A DNA stretch of 64,000 nt, from the NCBI GenBank assembly GCA_021521415.1, contig JAIQDT010001109.1, forward strand, positions 62,001-126,000, given 5' to 3'. Position 1 is the first letter of the stretch. Each line of letters begins with the position of its first letter. Under the pieces are notes generated by a model that saw nothing but the letters and a program-made list of their open reading frames with translations, had not been told where the DNA came from and searched no databases. Made by a program: the position numbers and the translations under genes. This stretch comes from Bidens hawaiensis (lineage: Eukaryota > Streptophyta > Magnoliopsida > Asterales > Asteraceae). Below are positions 24,063 to 36,904 of this stretch, piece after piece.

Positions 24063-24315
24063 AACATACTAAACTTATTTGATAACTTTGCATGAACTTA
24101 GTTAGTAACTTTGCATAAACTTGTTTAGTAACTTTTCATAAATTTATTTGATAATTTTTCATAAACTTATTTATTAACTTTGCATAAACATATTTGATAA
24201 CTTTGCGTCAATTAATTTTCGCAGCATTTCATAAACTTATTTGATAACCTTACATAAACTAATTTCATAACATTGCATAAACTTATTTGATACTTTACGT
24301 AAACTTATTTAATAC
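24063..24315 (+). repeat. About 30-bp tandem repeat, CATAAACTTATTTGATAACT
   Basis: About eight or nine degenerate units of roughly 30 bp with core CATAAACTTATTTGATAACT. It lies inside the old split LTR. Confidence 0.75.
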
Positions 24316-24532
24316 GATAATTAGTAAGCAAGACATTGAATCTTTATGTGAGACTGAGTTACGCGAGTCCCTTAAGATCTTCAGATCAATACATTCTATA
24401 ATCATTAACTATTGGTTTAGCAGAGGAATATGTGGATAGTACCATCGTAATTGATCCCCCGCTAAAGGTTAGTCGGTCTAACCGAAATGTTAATGAGAAC
24501 ATATATTCTATAATTCACACCGTGATGGCAAG

Positions 24533-24537
24533 GTTAT
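24533..24537. repeat. Target site duplication GTTAT (left)
   Basis: GTTAT directly precedes the LTR at 24538 and is repeated exactly at 36900-36904, proving a single insertion event for the intervening element. Confidence 0.92.
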
Positions 24538-27500
24538 TGTAACACCCCGCAACCGCAGCGGAAACGTAACCGGGGCGTCACAGACACCTCTGATATCAAC
24601 CACATTGTTTATAAAGAAAACTGAATACATTAATATACTTCAAATTACATTATCTCATATTTCATTACCGTCTAGGTGATACACACATCATACAATACGA
24701 TACATAATTCTATTTAATATAATGTATCGTAACATCCCGCACGCAAATCTTACACACTTCAAGCACTTAGAACGTAAGCAATCACTTCATCTTAATCGTA
24801 CCTGAAAAGCATGTGAGAAAACGGGTCAACTACGAATAGTTGGTGAGTTTCACAATTCGAGTAAACCATGATAAATCAATATCATAATATAATATTACCG
24901 ATGTAATTATGCTGAGCCCACAAGTGAAACCTCTGACTATCCACATACAACCCCGTGGCATACTCCGCCCACGAACCTGCCCCAAACCGCTATGCCTAAC
25001 ATTACATAGCAAATTAAATAACAACAAAATAGACATGTGCAACTGGCTGGGAAACATCAGCAAATCCATGCCGGACCAGTTGGGTTTGTCAGACCAATAG
25101 TACTATTCACACTCTACCGGCTTTTAGCTAATCACTCGTGTTACGGGCCTTACAATGTTAGCAACTCAGACAATTACCATCTTAGTACATTTCCGTACGA
25201 TTCCCGTACAATAAAATATATATAAATACACGCAAATCCATGCGTTCAGTATGTACTTAAACATTTCAATAGTAACATGCTTTCCGCCCCGGGAAAATAT
25301 TTAAAAACAATTCAGAAAAAGGGGCTCGTGAAACTCACCTTATCGCAAGCAAGTAGGTAACACAGTACGCAAGCTATTAATCCGGATCTGTAATACGATC
25401 CCTAAGTTCGTTACTATACAATCACTATTAATACAACTTTAACCGTGTTAACCGGTACATCTGGGGACACTGTTAACCCAGTACTGTACCCGTTCCGGGG
25501 GCAATGTTCACCCAGAACACTTCTCCGGACTCAGATTGTGATATCGTTTAGAGTTCAATAGTCAAAATTACTATTAGTTCGTTTTCCACGTTTTGCGTGC
25601 CTAGCAGGTTATCCGTTTTTACGTTTCAAAAATGAGTTTGGTCACACAAGACCCGAAAATAGTTGTTGACTGATAATTTAATTAAATTTGTGAAATTAGA
25701 GCTCGGTTTAGACGCCCCGATTGGCCGCGGGACCCGTTTCCGTCTTTAGTGCACCGGAAATTGTTAAATCGGATAAAATTACTCAAATCATCCGAATTAT
25801 TTTCGGATGATTTATTTTTACTTGTTTAACTCAATTATATGAAAATAGTTCATTTTTAGGGTTTTTATACACCAGTCAGCTCGTTTAAGCGAACTTTACC
25901 GGTTTACGCGTTTTAAACTTTAAAAGTTTGTTTTTATTTTCTTTTTAGCACGAATAATTATCCGTTTAATCTCCGATCTTGAAATTTTGCAAAAATCACT
26001 TTTTGACAGTGGGGAATTTTATAAAAATATTTCCAGAATTAATTTTTATATTTAAAATTTATTTATCTATTTTTAAACAACATTTAAACACTAAATATGT
26101 CGTAAATACCAAACGACCTTAGAAAAATCCCAAACTTTTCCTGGATGACCCCTGCCATCCACATAGTCCCCTGTAATGTTTCCAGAACTAAAATCGGTTT
26201 TTACATGCCATTTTCACTAAAACCGAGCTAGAAAACCCTAGAACTCGTTTAACCGAAAAGCCTACTTAGACTTCTCCAACGGACCTAAAATTTTGTGTGT
26301 GACTTTTACATGTTATAAAAAGCTTATCTGGGATTTTCCAGAATTTTTCATGATAATTAAATATTTTTCACCATTTTTAGCCAAAACCAAGCATTAAATT
26401 CACCAAATATTCATCCTTTGTTCAAAAATTACCAAATTTTCACAGAACTCATATTTTCATGTCTTTAACACCTCTGTAAAATTTCATGACCTAACTCTAA
26501 ACCCTTCACAATCTGTCCAAAAACTCATAACCGAACTTAAACCGAACTACCTTGTGTTTTTAGCTTCAAATCGCAAAGATCTTGCTTTCTAGCCTTTGTT
26601 AACAACTAGATACAACACCTACAAGCACAATAACACCACACCAAGCAAGTTACACCCACAATCAAGCCATTTCATTCATGGGTTCGGTTATGATTTAAAA
26701 ACAAAGATTTAAACCGTAAAAATTCGTTTTTGGTTCGTTTAACTCCTTTCTTGGACCAAGATCCCTTGTATAACCCGTATACATCACTTGATCATGCAAG
26801 AATCGGTTTTCATCTTTGAAACCTCATTTTCTTGCAAATAAACTCAAGAAACGAAGATGAAAACGTAAATAACTCGATTTTTACCTTACTTTTCTTGCTA
26901 CAAACCCGGGTTTTTAGTTCATGAAGTGGAGAGAAAATGGGATCTTGAAATGTTGTTTACAAAAAAAATAACAAAGGCATGGGGTATAACCCCTTTGGTC
27001 CGATCGGAAGTGAGAGGGGAGGTGGGGTGGGACCCACCTTTCTATTTCTAGCCACTCATTGGATTTTGGCAATCCGGATAATGTTTTGGATAATCTGGTT
27101 CAGTTCGTTTTTCGGTTAAATGTTTAATTCAGCTTAGAACGAGGCTAAAACGGTCGTTTTCGGCTTAAAAATGAAATTTATATAAAACCGATTTAAAAAC
27201 TTTAAAAACTTAAACCTTGATATTTATTAACTTAAAACATCATATTATTAATAATTGCGCATCTTTTTTGGCTTGATCGATCGTCTCTTGCTCGGTTTGG
27301 TATTAAAGGTTTCGTTTAACGTACCGACGTACCATTAAATCGAAAATCCTTTTTCTGTGTTTTAATTCACTTATCCCGAAGCTTTAATACTTCGTAAACA
27401 TCACTAAGTATCATGCATCTCGTCTATAATGTAATCCTCGATTCATTCGGGCTTCAATAACCGTTAATCGGTTAATCGTATTTCCAATACGATTAACTGT

Positions 27501-27634
27501 ATAATCGAGTATAATCCGTACTGTGAATCATACTTACTCGTATAAACGCATTATAATTCATATATTCATTATTAAATAACACATAAATAGTATATACCGG
27601 TTAAGGTATACCTGATTTTGCTGTAATCGTTACA
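24538..27634 (-). mobile_element. 3' LTR of young chromovirus (Tekay/Del-like)
   Basis: 3,097 bp, TGTAACACCCCGC...TCGTTACA in plus reading. The pol gene is on the minus strand, so this is the 3' LTR. Comparison by eye with 33799-36899 finds roughly 45 substitutions and a few single-base indels in 3.1 kb, about 1.4-1.5 percent, which suggests a recent insertion. It includes a GTGAAACTCACCTT motif (leader/donor region on the minus strand). Confidence 0.93.
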
Positions 27635-27644
27635 TTCTCCCCCC
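27635..27644 (-). other. Polypurine tract
   Basis: On the minus strand GGGGGGAGAA directly abuts the 3' LTR start, the expected second-strand primer. Confidence 0.85.
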
Positions 27645-27672
27645 GTAAAACAAAATTTCGTCCTCGAAATTT

Positions 27673-30600
27673 TTACGCGTCGACTACTTCCTTTTGAGGA
27701 AATAGGTAGGGGTATTTCTTCCGGAATTCGTCCTTTCGTTCCCATGTATATTCTGGGCCTCGTTGCGAATTCCATCTAACTTTGACCAACGAAATCTTAT
27801 TGTGTCTAAGTTGCTTGATTTTTCCGTCTACTATTTCTATGGGTTCCTCTACGAAATTGAGCTTTTCACTTATTTGGACACCCTCTGAAGGTAACACCGA
27901 CGTCTCATCCGCCAGACATCTTTTCAAGTTCGATACGTGAAACACGTTGTGAACTGCACTTAGTTCATCGGGTAGTTCTAATCGGTATGCTACGGGACCG
28001 ATTTTTGCAGTAATATTGAATGGTCCAGTATATCTCGGGGCTAACTTCCCCGCATTTCCAAATCTGACTACACCCTTCCAAGGTGATACCTTCAAATACA
28101 CTTTATCACCTTTCTCAAACGACAACGGTTTTCTATGGGTATCGGCATAACTCTTCTGCCGATCCCGCGCGGCCTTCAGATTGTTCCTAATTTCAAGGAT
28201 TTTGCTGGTCGTTTCCTGGACCAGGTCTGATCTAATAACCTGAGTGTCGCCCACTTCAGTCCAGTAGAGTGGTGATCGGCACTTCCGACCATACAATGCT
28301 TCGTAAGGCGCTGCCTTTATACTGCTATGGTAACTGTTATTATAGGAAAATTCAACGAGTGGGAGATGTTGATCCCAATTTCCCTTAAAATCCAGTACGC
28401 ATGCACGAAGCAAATCCTCTAGGGTTTGGATGGTCCTCTCAGACTGACCATCGGTCTGAGGGTGGTAAGCTGTGCTTAGATCAATACGCGTTCCCAGCGC
28501 TTCTTGCACAGCTTGCCAAAGATTGGAGGTGAAATGGCTATCCCGATCGGAGATGATTGAGATGGGTATCCCATGACGAGACACAACTTCATTTATATAA
28601 ATCTGCGCAAGTCTCTCAGTGTTATAATTATTCCTAATCGGGATAAAATGTGCCGATTTGGTTAATCGATCCACGATTACCCAAATTGCATCATGTCCTC
28701 GGGACGTCTTAGGGAGATGTGTCATAAAATCCATCGTGATTTGCTCCCACTTCCATTCGGGAATTTCCGGTTGTTGTAACATCCCCGAGGGTTTCTGGTG
28801 CTCCGCCTTAACTCTCGCACAAGTCGTACACTTACCGACATACGTTGCTATATCCTTTTTCATACCCGGCCACCAGTAGAACTCTTTGACATCCTCGTAC
28901 ATCTTATCCGATCCCTGATGTATGGAATATTTCGATCTATGCGCTTCGTCCATGATTAATTCACGAAGGTCATGGAGGGTCGGGATCCAAACCCGATTTT
29001 TGAAATAGAGAATTTTGTCCACGCGCTGTTCGAAATTCTTCTCATTGCCGTAAAGTCCATCCTTTTCCAATTGTTCCTCTTTCAACGCCTCACGTTGAGC
29101 GACTCGAATCAGGTCCGAAAGGTTCGACTGGACTATCATCCCCAGCGCTCGCACTCGCAATGGCTTAACCCGATCTTTCCTACTCAAGGCATCGGCTACA
29201 ACGTTAGCCTTGCCGGGGTGATAACGGATGTCACAGTCATAATCGCTTAACAACTCGACCCATCTTCGTTGCCTCATATTCAGTTCTTTCTGATCGAATA
29301 TGTGCTGCAAACTTTTATGATCGGTGAAGATGGTGCACTTCGTACCGTAGAGATAATGTCTCCAGATTTTAAGTGCGAAGATAACCGCTCCCAGTTCTAA
29401 GTCGTGAGTAGTGTAATTTTTCTCGTGTACTTTTAACTGTCGGGAAGCATAGGCTATAACCTTATTATTCTGCATCAACACGCATCCTAACCCTCTACGC
29501 GATGCGTCACAATACGCGACAAAACATTCGTCTCCATCGGGGAGACTTAAAATCGGCGCTTGGCACAATTTTTGCTTTAACGTTTGAAACGCCGTCTCCT
29601 GCTCTTCTCCCCATTCATACTTTTGATCCTTTTGAGTCAAGAGAGTTAAAGGTTGGGCGATGCTGGAAAAGTTCTCTATAAATCGACGATAATATCCAGC
29701 TAAGCCTAAGAATTGGCGGATTTCCTTTGGCGATTTAGGCGCTTGCCAATTCTTAATTGCTTCAACATTACTCGGTTCAACGTGTATTCTTTGATGGTTT
29801 ACAACGTGACCGAGGAATTGCACTTCTTGTAACCAGAAGTTACACTTGGAGAATTTTGCATACAACTTCTCCTGATTCAGAAGCTCTAAAATTATTCTTA
29901 AGTGTTGCTCGTGCTCTTCTTTACTTTTCGAGTAGATCAAAATATCGTCAATAAACACGATGACGAATTTGTCGAGGTAGGGTTTACAGACTCGATTCAT
30001 GAGATCCATGAACACTGCCGGTGCATTTGTTAGCCTGAAAGGCATAACTAAGAACTCGTAATGGCCGTAGCGAGTTCGGAATGCGGTTTTTGGGATATCT
30101 TCTTCCTGAATTCTAACCTGATGGTATCCCGATCTAAGATCAATTTTTGAGAAATAGCTCGCACCTTGCAGCTGGTCAAACAGATCATCAATTCGGGGAA
30201 GAGGGTACCTATTTTTGATTGTTAACTTGTTCAACTCCCTGTAATCAATGCACATTCTAAGGCTCCCGTCCTTCTTTTTCGCGAATAATACAGGTGCACC
30301 CCACGGGGAATGACTAGGACTTATAATTCCTTTATCCAACAATTCTTGCAACTGATTGGATAATTCTTGCATCTCAGACGGTGCAAGTCGGTAAGGTGCT
30401 TTAGCAACAGGGCCAGCTTGAGGCATTAAATCGATTCTGAATTCGACCTGTCGGGTTGGCGGTAATCCAGGAAGTTCTTCTGGGAAAACTTGTGGAAATT
30501 CGCGTACCACCGGAATATCATCCACCCGTTTCTCCTCAGAATCTGTGGCCGTCAAGCTCGCTAGATACGCCACGCATCCCTGGCGTATATATTTTAACAC

Positions 30601-30846
30601 CTTGAGGTGGGATATAAATGGTATTATTGTGCCCGACTTCTCTCCTTGCACTAACACCTCTTCGTCATCCGACACCCGGATCTTGACGATTTTCTTTTCA
30701 CAGTTTATTTCCACTTTGTTACGTGCTAACCAATCCATTCCCACTATCACGTCAAAACTACCTAATTCCACCGGTAATAAGTCAATCAGAAAGGATTGAT
30801 CGTTCAGAATAAAAGGGCAATTCCGAACTATCTGATTAACTATCAT
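27673..30846 (-). CDS. Chromovirus pol: protease tail, reverse transcriptase, RNase H, integrase, chromodomain
   Basis: An uninterrupted 1,057-residue frame. The order is: protease C-terminus (VIVGMDWL, residues 33-40); reverse transcriptase with [12 protein letters not shown] (198-209) and catalytic FIDD (298-301); RNase H with CDAS (D447), LELG (E484), TDHKSL (D509) and VVADALSR (D552); integrase with HHCC zinc site (H636, H643, C673, C676) and DDE triad D706, D767, E803 (35-residue D-E spacing); and a C-terminal chromodomain (about 990-1050, [17 protein letters not shown]), which in this family targets integration to chromatin marks. The canonical MPFGLTNAP motif reads MPFRLTNAP (R at about 271), a possible loss of activity. 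The ATG at 30846 is the first after an in-frame TAG at 30940-30942, so the protease active site is not included. Confidence 0.93.
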   Translation of the reverse strand: MIVNQIVRNCPFILNDQSFLIDLLPVELGSFDVIVGMDWLARNKVEINCEKKIVKIRVSDDEEVLVQGEKSGTIIPFISHLKVLKYIRQGCVAYLASLTATDSEEKRVDDIPVVREFPQVFPEELPGLPPTRQVEFRIDLMPQAGPVAKAPYRLAPSEMQELSNQLQELLDKGIISPSHSPWGAPVLFAKKKDGSLRMCIDYRELNKLTIKNRYPLPRIDDLFDQLQGASYFSKIDLRSGYHQVRIQEEDIPKTAFRTRYGHYEFLVMPFRLTNAPAVFMDLMNRVCKPYLDKFVIVFIDDILIYSKSKEEHEQHLRIILELLNQEKLYAKFSKCNFWLQEVQFLGHVVNHQRIHVEPSNVEAIKNWQAPKSPKEIRQFLGLAGYYRRFIENFSSIAQPLTLLTQKDQKYEWGEEQETAFQTLKQKLCQAPILSLPDGDECFVAYCDASRRGLGCVLMQNNKVIAYASRQLKVHEKNYTTHDLELGAVIFALKIWRHYLYGTKCTIFTDHKSLQHIFDQKELNMRQRRWVELLSDYDCDIRYHPGKANVVADALSRKDRVKPLRVRALGMIVQSNLSDLIRVAQREALKEEQLEKDGLYGNEKNFEQRVDKILYFKNRVWIPTLHDLRELIMDEAHRSKYSIHQGSDKMYEDVKEFYWWPGMKKDIATYVGKCTTCARVKAEHQKPSGMLQQPEIPEWKWEQITMDFMTHLPKTSRGHDAIWVIVDRLTKSAHFIPIRNNYNTERLAQIYINEVVSRHGIPISIISDRDSHFTSNLWQAVQEALGTRIDLSTAYHPQTDGQSERTIQTLEDLLRACVLDFKGNWDQHLPLVEFSYNNSYHSSIKAAPYEALYGRKCRSPLYWTEVGDTQVIRSDLVQETTSKILEIRNNLKAARDRQKSYADTHRKPLSFEKGDKVYLKVSPWKGVVRFGNAGKLAPRYTGPFNITAKIGPVAYRLELPDELSAVHNVFHVSNLKRCLADETSVLPSEGVQISEKLNFVEEPIEIVDGKIKQLRHNKISLVKVRWNSQRGPEYTWERKDEFRKKYPYLFPQKEVVDA

Positions 30847-33779
30847 GGTTTTACCGTTAGCGACTTCTACGGTATAAGGTTCTATGGTTTCACTAATCGG
30901 TATCTTTCCAAAGGGTAGGAGGTTAACAGGAACTAACTTCTATCGGCGACCGTAAAAACATCACTAAAGCCTATTGATTTAAAACTACAACATACTTAAT
31001 ACCACCTTTGGATCATGACGTGCTTTATTCGAATTACTCACAAAAGCACGGCTCCTTGCTTGATCAGAGGTTGATGCTTGTCATGAGGTTCATCTTCCAA
31101 CGACACCTTGGTTCAACTTTGGGCAATTTCTCTTGAAACGTTCTATACTGCCACATTCATAGCAAGTACAACTGTTTGGCATAATTTGATTTCTTTGGAT
31201 GGATGTGTATTGAAGCTGTTGGGTTCGGAGTGGTTGTACACGAATGGGTTGGGGTCGCCGGTTCACATGGCTTCAATTGGTTCTACAATTGGGGCATTAC
31301 GTCCATCTTTACCACACCTGTGGCCTACTATCACTCGACATTCTTCTTCCTGCCGATAACCATATTTTCCACATTTAGGGAAGGACCCTTCATGCGGTTC
31401 ATGTTTTCACACCAGAACTAGTCTTAGTATAATTCTGGGTTGTAGGACATACCTACTTATTCAAAAGCCTATCTTGCACTATACCTTTATCATTTCTCTT
31501 CTTTAACACTCGACGTCTCACCTAACGTCCTTCCAGTCCGCTTCCCATTGAGTCAAATATATCAATGCTGGCTTGTGACACAACCCTTCCAAAGGTTGTA
31601 TATTTTACAGGATTGACTATACTCCTTATCGATGGAGTTAGTCCCCAATATAGCGCTCACTTCGCTTAGTTTCAGGAGTAATTAGCCATGTTACCAGACA
31701 TGACAATTCCTTCAAACGATTAGCGTGTTCTAAGTGATCAACACACAGCATTTCTATCTTCCATAGCTCAGTTTCCAATCTTTGAACTTAATTACTCGAA
31801 TAAAAGTGCTCTAGCACAAGAATTTTAAATTCTGACCATATCATCTAAGTAATAATTTTCTAACTATAATTTTGTACCATCGTGTTCCATCACGATACAA
31901 CATAATCTACCAACATATCTGTAGCATATTTCACTACACAATGTTCTAGACTCTTACCAATATCCTTAACCATTTCGATCTTTTCTATCCACTCGCTAAT
32001 CTATTCCTCCCTTTACCATCAGTAAACTATTAATAATTTCCTTAACACAACCAACAAACATATCCTTCATACCGGATCTAATTAATTACGACTACTATTC
32101 ATGTTTAGTTTATAACTAATACTTGTAGTCATAATAGTATTCGGTGGGACATTATCACTCTTAGTAATACCACTAAGAATTGAAATATTCATATTCATGT
32201 GATTGCTCGATCTATAATTCTGCGATCACATCTGCATCAACACTAGCAGTGATCTGTGATACGACATTCGGTATCATCATCTGCTATCTTTGAGCAATCA
32301 ACTGAATCATATCAATCTCCGTCATTGGAGTTACTCTTTTTATGTCATTCTGCCGTACCCATCCCGTACGCAGTAATCAATACTAATCTCACCGTATAAC
32401 TCGTTACCAGCTCAATCATAACAGCAGGTACACATACACACCAAATATTATCATACATATTACACATACCAGTATCTAGTATATATGTCCCACAAATATA
32501 ATAACATATGGACTTAACCTGATGTCGGTTAACGTTTAAATATGTTTCATAACCCTTGTCACCAACTGACATATAGATCTTTCTCAATAAAGATTAATGT
32601 TTAATATGCTTGATTTCAATATCCTTCTGTATGTCAGTATAACCGATATATGCTCACCGTGAGCACCAAACGACTACGTACCACGGAGTTATAATATCCG
32701 TGTCTATTTGTATATCCGGCATACACGGTTTACCACCTACGAACGAACAACCAACTATGCTATAATGATTCCAACACCTCTTTGTGTATGGGTAATCATT
32801 CTATTCGAGTATACATGGGTATAGGCATCTAACGGATGTAAGGATAACATAGGGAGTTGCAAGGTTCAAGGTAATTGCGCAACCCATGTTGCCTTCAAAT
32901 ATTATCAATTACTATTATGGGAAACTCTATCACCTGCTCAGTCAATGTCCTCAGGCGTTCTAGGTTCGCTAAAATCGGTAATTCTCGATCTGGAGGTGGT
33001 ATGTCTCATATGTTTGAGAGTGAGAAATACACATATATATTTCTATATATTATTTTTATCTGCTCATTTATTATCAAATTTATTATTATTATTATCATTA
33101 TTTATTTTATTTCATTTTATTTTATTTATTTATTTATTTATTTTATTTTATTTTATTTTTTTTTACCTTAATGGAATAAGAATGGGTTCAGGTACAGGTC
33201 CGTCCGTACGTGAGGGTCGGCGGTTCGGGTGAACATAGGGGGTTATTAAGATATACGGTACCGGTGTTGGTAGGGTAAGGGATTTATCAATTTTGGTTGG
33301 GAGTGACGGTTACTAGATATTTCTGGTTAAAGTCAAATGGGAGATCTAACTTGGTATTATCATAACTATGGCCCGATAAGTCAGACTTATCATCAACCGA
33401 TGCTCTAGAAATTTCAGCATCCTCGGTACTTTTTATTATTTCATCCCCAGGTTCCTTATCCGGGTCCTATTTCTCAATACATGTACCCACAAGATATGTA
33501 CATATATATATATACACATTAGCACGTATAAATAATATTATTTACTTTACACGTATGTTGCCATTTTTACCTATTAATGTACCCAGTGACTTCCCCTGAA
33601 TTCCCTCGTGCAGACAAGTCTGTTATTATGTTCCGGACCATAATAACTCACTTGCCCGACCGAGTTCATCCCGATACTCGTCACCATATATTATTAGTTG
33701 ATATTCAGATCCTATAATACTTGAGCTACTGGTTATATTTTAGGTATCTTTTAAAGACATCCTAATTCTTTATAACCAA
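30847..33779 (-). pseudogene. Decayed gag and protease N-terminus of the young chromovirus
   Basis: The pol frame stays open up to 30939, then meets a TAG (30940-30942). The protease active-site region just upstream is recognisable only in another frame and is also stopped. At 31164-31123 an in-frame zinc knuckle reads CYECGSIERFKRNC, with Arg where the zinc-binding His should be. A second relic (KCGKYGYRQEEEC, about 31400-31340) is seen in another frame. No long gag frame exists on the minus strand, and T-rich low-complexity sequence fills about 33080-33165. With LTRs only about 1.5 percent apart, the gag looks more decayed than the element's age predicts. It may have been inherited as defective and complemented by gag from relatives. 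Confidence 0.65.
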
Positions 33780-33793
33780 TGGCTCTGATACCA
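33780..33793 (-). other. Primer binding site, perfect tRNA-iMet match
   Basis: The minus strand reads TGGTATCAGAGCCA, exactly complementary to the 3' 14 bases of plant initiator methionine tRNA, five bases after the 5' LTR. Confidence 0.95.
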
Positions 33794-33798
33794 ACTTT

Positions 33799-36700
33799 TG
33801 TAACACCCCGCAACCGCAGCGGAAACGTAACCGGGGCGCCACAAACACCTCTGATATCAACCACATTGTTTATAAAGAAAACTGAATACATTAATATACT
33901 TCAAATTACATTATCTCATATTTCATTACCGTCTAGGTGATACACACATCATACAATACGATACATAATTCTATTTAATATAATGTATCGTAACATCCCG
34001 CACGCAAATCTTACACACATCAAGCACTTAGAACGTAAGCAATCACTTCATCTTAATCGTACCTGAAAAGCATGTGAGAAAACGGGTCAACTACGAATAG
34101 TTGGTGAGTTTCACAATTCGAGTAAACCATGATAAATCAATATCATAATATAATATTACCGATGTAATTATGCTGAGCCCACAAGTGAAACCTCTGACTA
34201 TCCACATACAACCCCGTGGCATACTCCGCCCACGAACCTGCCCCAAACCGCTATGCCGAACATTACATAGCAAATTAAATAACAACAAAATAGACATGTG
34301 CAACTGGCTGGGAAACATCAGCAAATCCATGCCGGACCAGTTGGGTTTGTCAGACCAATAGTACTATTCACACTCTACCGGCTTTTAGCTAATCACTCGT
34401 GTTACGGGGCCTTACAATGTTAGCAACTCAGACAATTACCATCTTAGTACATTTTCGTACGATTCCCGTACAATAAAATATATATAAATACACGCAAATC
34501 CATGCGTTCAGTATGTACTTAAACATTTCAATAGTAACATGCTTTCCGCCCCAGGAAAATATTTAAAAACAATTCAGAAAAAGGGGCTCGTGAAACTCAC
34601 CTTATCGCAAGCAAGTAGGTAACACAGTACGCAAGCTATTAATCCGGATCTGTAATACGATCCCTAAGTTCGTTACTATACAATCACTATTAATACAACT
34701 TTAACCGTGTTAACCGGTACATCTGGGGACACTGTTAACCCAGTACTGTACCCGTTCCGGGGGCAATGTTCACCCAGAACACTTCTCCGGACTCAGATTG
34801 TGATATCGTTTAGAGTTCAATAGTCAAAATTACTATTAGTTCGTTTTCCCCGTTTTGCGTGCCTAGCACGGTTATCCGTTTATACGTTTCAAAAATGAGT
34901 TTGGTCACACACGACCCGAAAATAGTTGTTGACTGATAATTTAATTAAAGTTGTTAAGTTAGAGCTCGGTTTAGACGCCCCGATTGGCCGCGGGACCCGT
35001 TTCCGTTTTTAGTGCACCGGAAACTGTTAAATCGGATAAAATTACTCAAATCATCCGAATTATTTTCGGATGATTTATTTTTACTTGTTTAACTCAATTA
35101 TATGAAAATAGTTCATTTTTAGGGTTTTTATACACCAGTTAGCTCGTTTAAGCGAACTTTACCGGTTTACGCGTTTTAAACTTTAAAAGTTTGTTTTTAT
35201 TTTCTTTTTAGCACGAATAATTATCCGTTTAATCTCCGATCTTGAAATTTTGCACAAATCACTTTTTGACAGTGGGGAATTTTATAAAAATATTTCCAGA
35301 ATTAATTTTTATATTTAAAATTTATTTATCTATTTTTAAACACCATTTAAACACTAAATATGTCGTAAATACCAAACGACCTTAGAAAAATCCCAAACTT
35401 TTCCTGGATGACTCCTGCCATCCACATAGTCCCCTGTAATTTTTCTAGAACCAAAATCGTTTTTTACATGCCATTTTCACTAAAACCGAGCTAGAAAACC
35501 CTAGAAGTCGTTTAACCGAAAAGCCTACTTAGACTTCTCCAACTGACCTAAAATTTTGTGTGTCACTTTTACATGTTATAAAAAGCTTATCTGGAATTTT
35601 CCAGAATTTTTCATGATATTTAAATATTTTTCACCATTTTTAGCCAAAACCGAGCATTAAATTCACCAAATATTCATCCTTTGTCCAAAAATTACCAAAT
35701 ATTTACAGAACTCATATTTTCATGTCTTTAACACCTCTGTAAAATTTCATGACCTAACTCTAAACCCTTCACAATCTGTCCAAAAACTCATAATCGAACA
35801 TAAACCGAACTACCTTGTGTTTTTAGCTTCAAATCGCAAAGATCTTGCTTTCTAGCCTTTGTTAACAACTAGATACAACACCTACAAGCACAATAACACC
35901 ACACCAAGCAAGTTACACCCACAATCAAGCCATTTCATTCATGGGTTTCGGTTATGATTTAAAAACAAAGATTTAAACCGTAAAAATTCGTTTTTGGTTC
36001 GTTTAACTCCTTTCTTGGACCAAGATCCCTTGTATAACCCGTATACATCACTTGATCATGCAAGAATCGGTTTTCATCTTTGAAACCTCATTTTCTTGCA
36101 AATAAACTCAAGAAACGAAGATGAAAACGTAAATAACTCGATTTTTACCTTGCTTTTCTTGCTACAAACCCGGGTTTTTTGTTCATGAAGTGGAGAGAAA
36201 ATGGGATCTTGAAATGTTGTTTACAAAAAAAATAACAAAGGCATGGGGTATAACCCCTTTGGTCCGATCGGAAGTGAGAGGGGAGGTGGGGTGGGACCCA
36301 TCTTTCCATTTCTAGCCACTCATTTGGATTTTGGCAATCCGGATAATGTTTTGGATAATCTGGTTCAGTTCGTTTTTCGGTTAAATGTTTAATTCAGCTT
36401 AGAACGAGGCTAAAACGGTCGTTTTCGGCTTAAAAATGAAATTTATATAAAACCGATTTAAAAACTTTAAAAACTTAAACCATGACATTTATTAACTTAA
36501 AACATCATATTATTAATAATTGCGCATCTTTTTTGGCTTGATCGATCGTCTCTTGCTCGGTTTGGTATTAAAGGTTTCGTTTAACGTACCGACGTACCAT
36601 TAAATCGAAAATCCTTTTTCTGTGTTTTAATTCACTTATCCCGAAGCTTTAATACTTCGTAAACATCACTAAGTATCATGCATCTCGTCTATAATGTAAT

Positions 36701-36899
36701 CCTCGATTCATTCGGGCTTCAATAACCGTTAATCGGTTAATCGTATTTCCAATACGATTAACTGTATAATCGAGTATAATCCGTACTGTGAATCATACTT
36801 ACTCGTATAAACGCATTATAATTCATATATTCATTATTAAATAACACATAAATAGTATATACCGGTTAAGGTATACCTGATTTTGCCGGAATCGTTACA
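33799..36899 (-). mobile_element. 5' LTR of young chromovirus (Tekay/Del-like)
   Basis: 3,101 bp, same ends and body as 24538-27634. It lies next to the primer binding site, so it is the 5' LTR for the minus-strand pol. Full element: 24538-36899, 12,362 bp. Confidence 0.93.
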
Positions 36900-36904
36900 G
36901 TTAT
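36900..36904. repeat. Target site duplication GTTAT (right)
   Basis: Exact copy of 24533-24537. Confidence 0.92.

Larger units (their letters stand above)
23258..24537 (+). mobile_element. Old LTR, left part (split by the 24538 insertion)
   Basis: Non-coding. It carries CTAAGGTGAGTTTCACAGCC at about 24009, the same leader/donor-like motif that appears on the opposite strand inside the 24538-36899 LTRs, and the sequence resumes after that element at 36905 to end in an LTR-end-plus-primer-site signature. I therefore read it as an old chromovirus LTR in plus orientation. Its left boundary is not determined. Confidence 0.4.

Noticed and set aside
28658..30799. Plus-strand frames opposite the chromovirus pol
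   Set aside because: Shadows of the pol gene, whose minus-strand frame has all expected catalytic motifs.
31108..31421. Plus-strand frames near the chromovirus gag
   Set aside because: The minus strand here encodes zinc-knuckle relics in frame with pol; the plus frames have no similarity.
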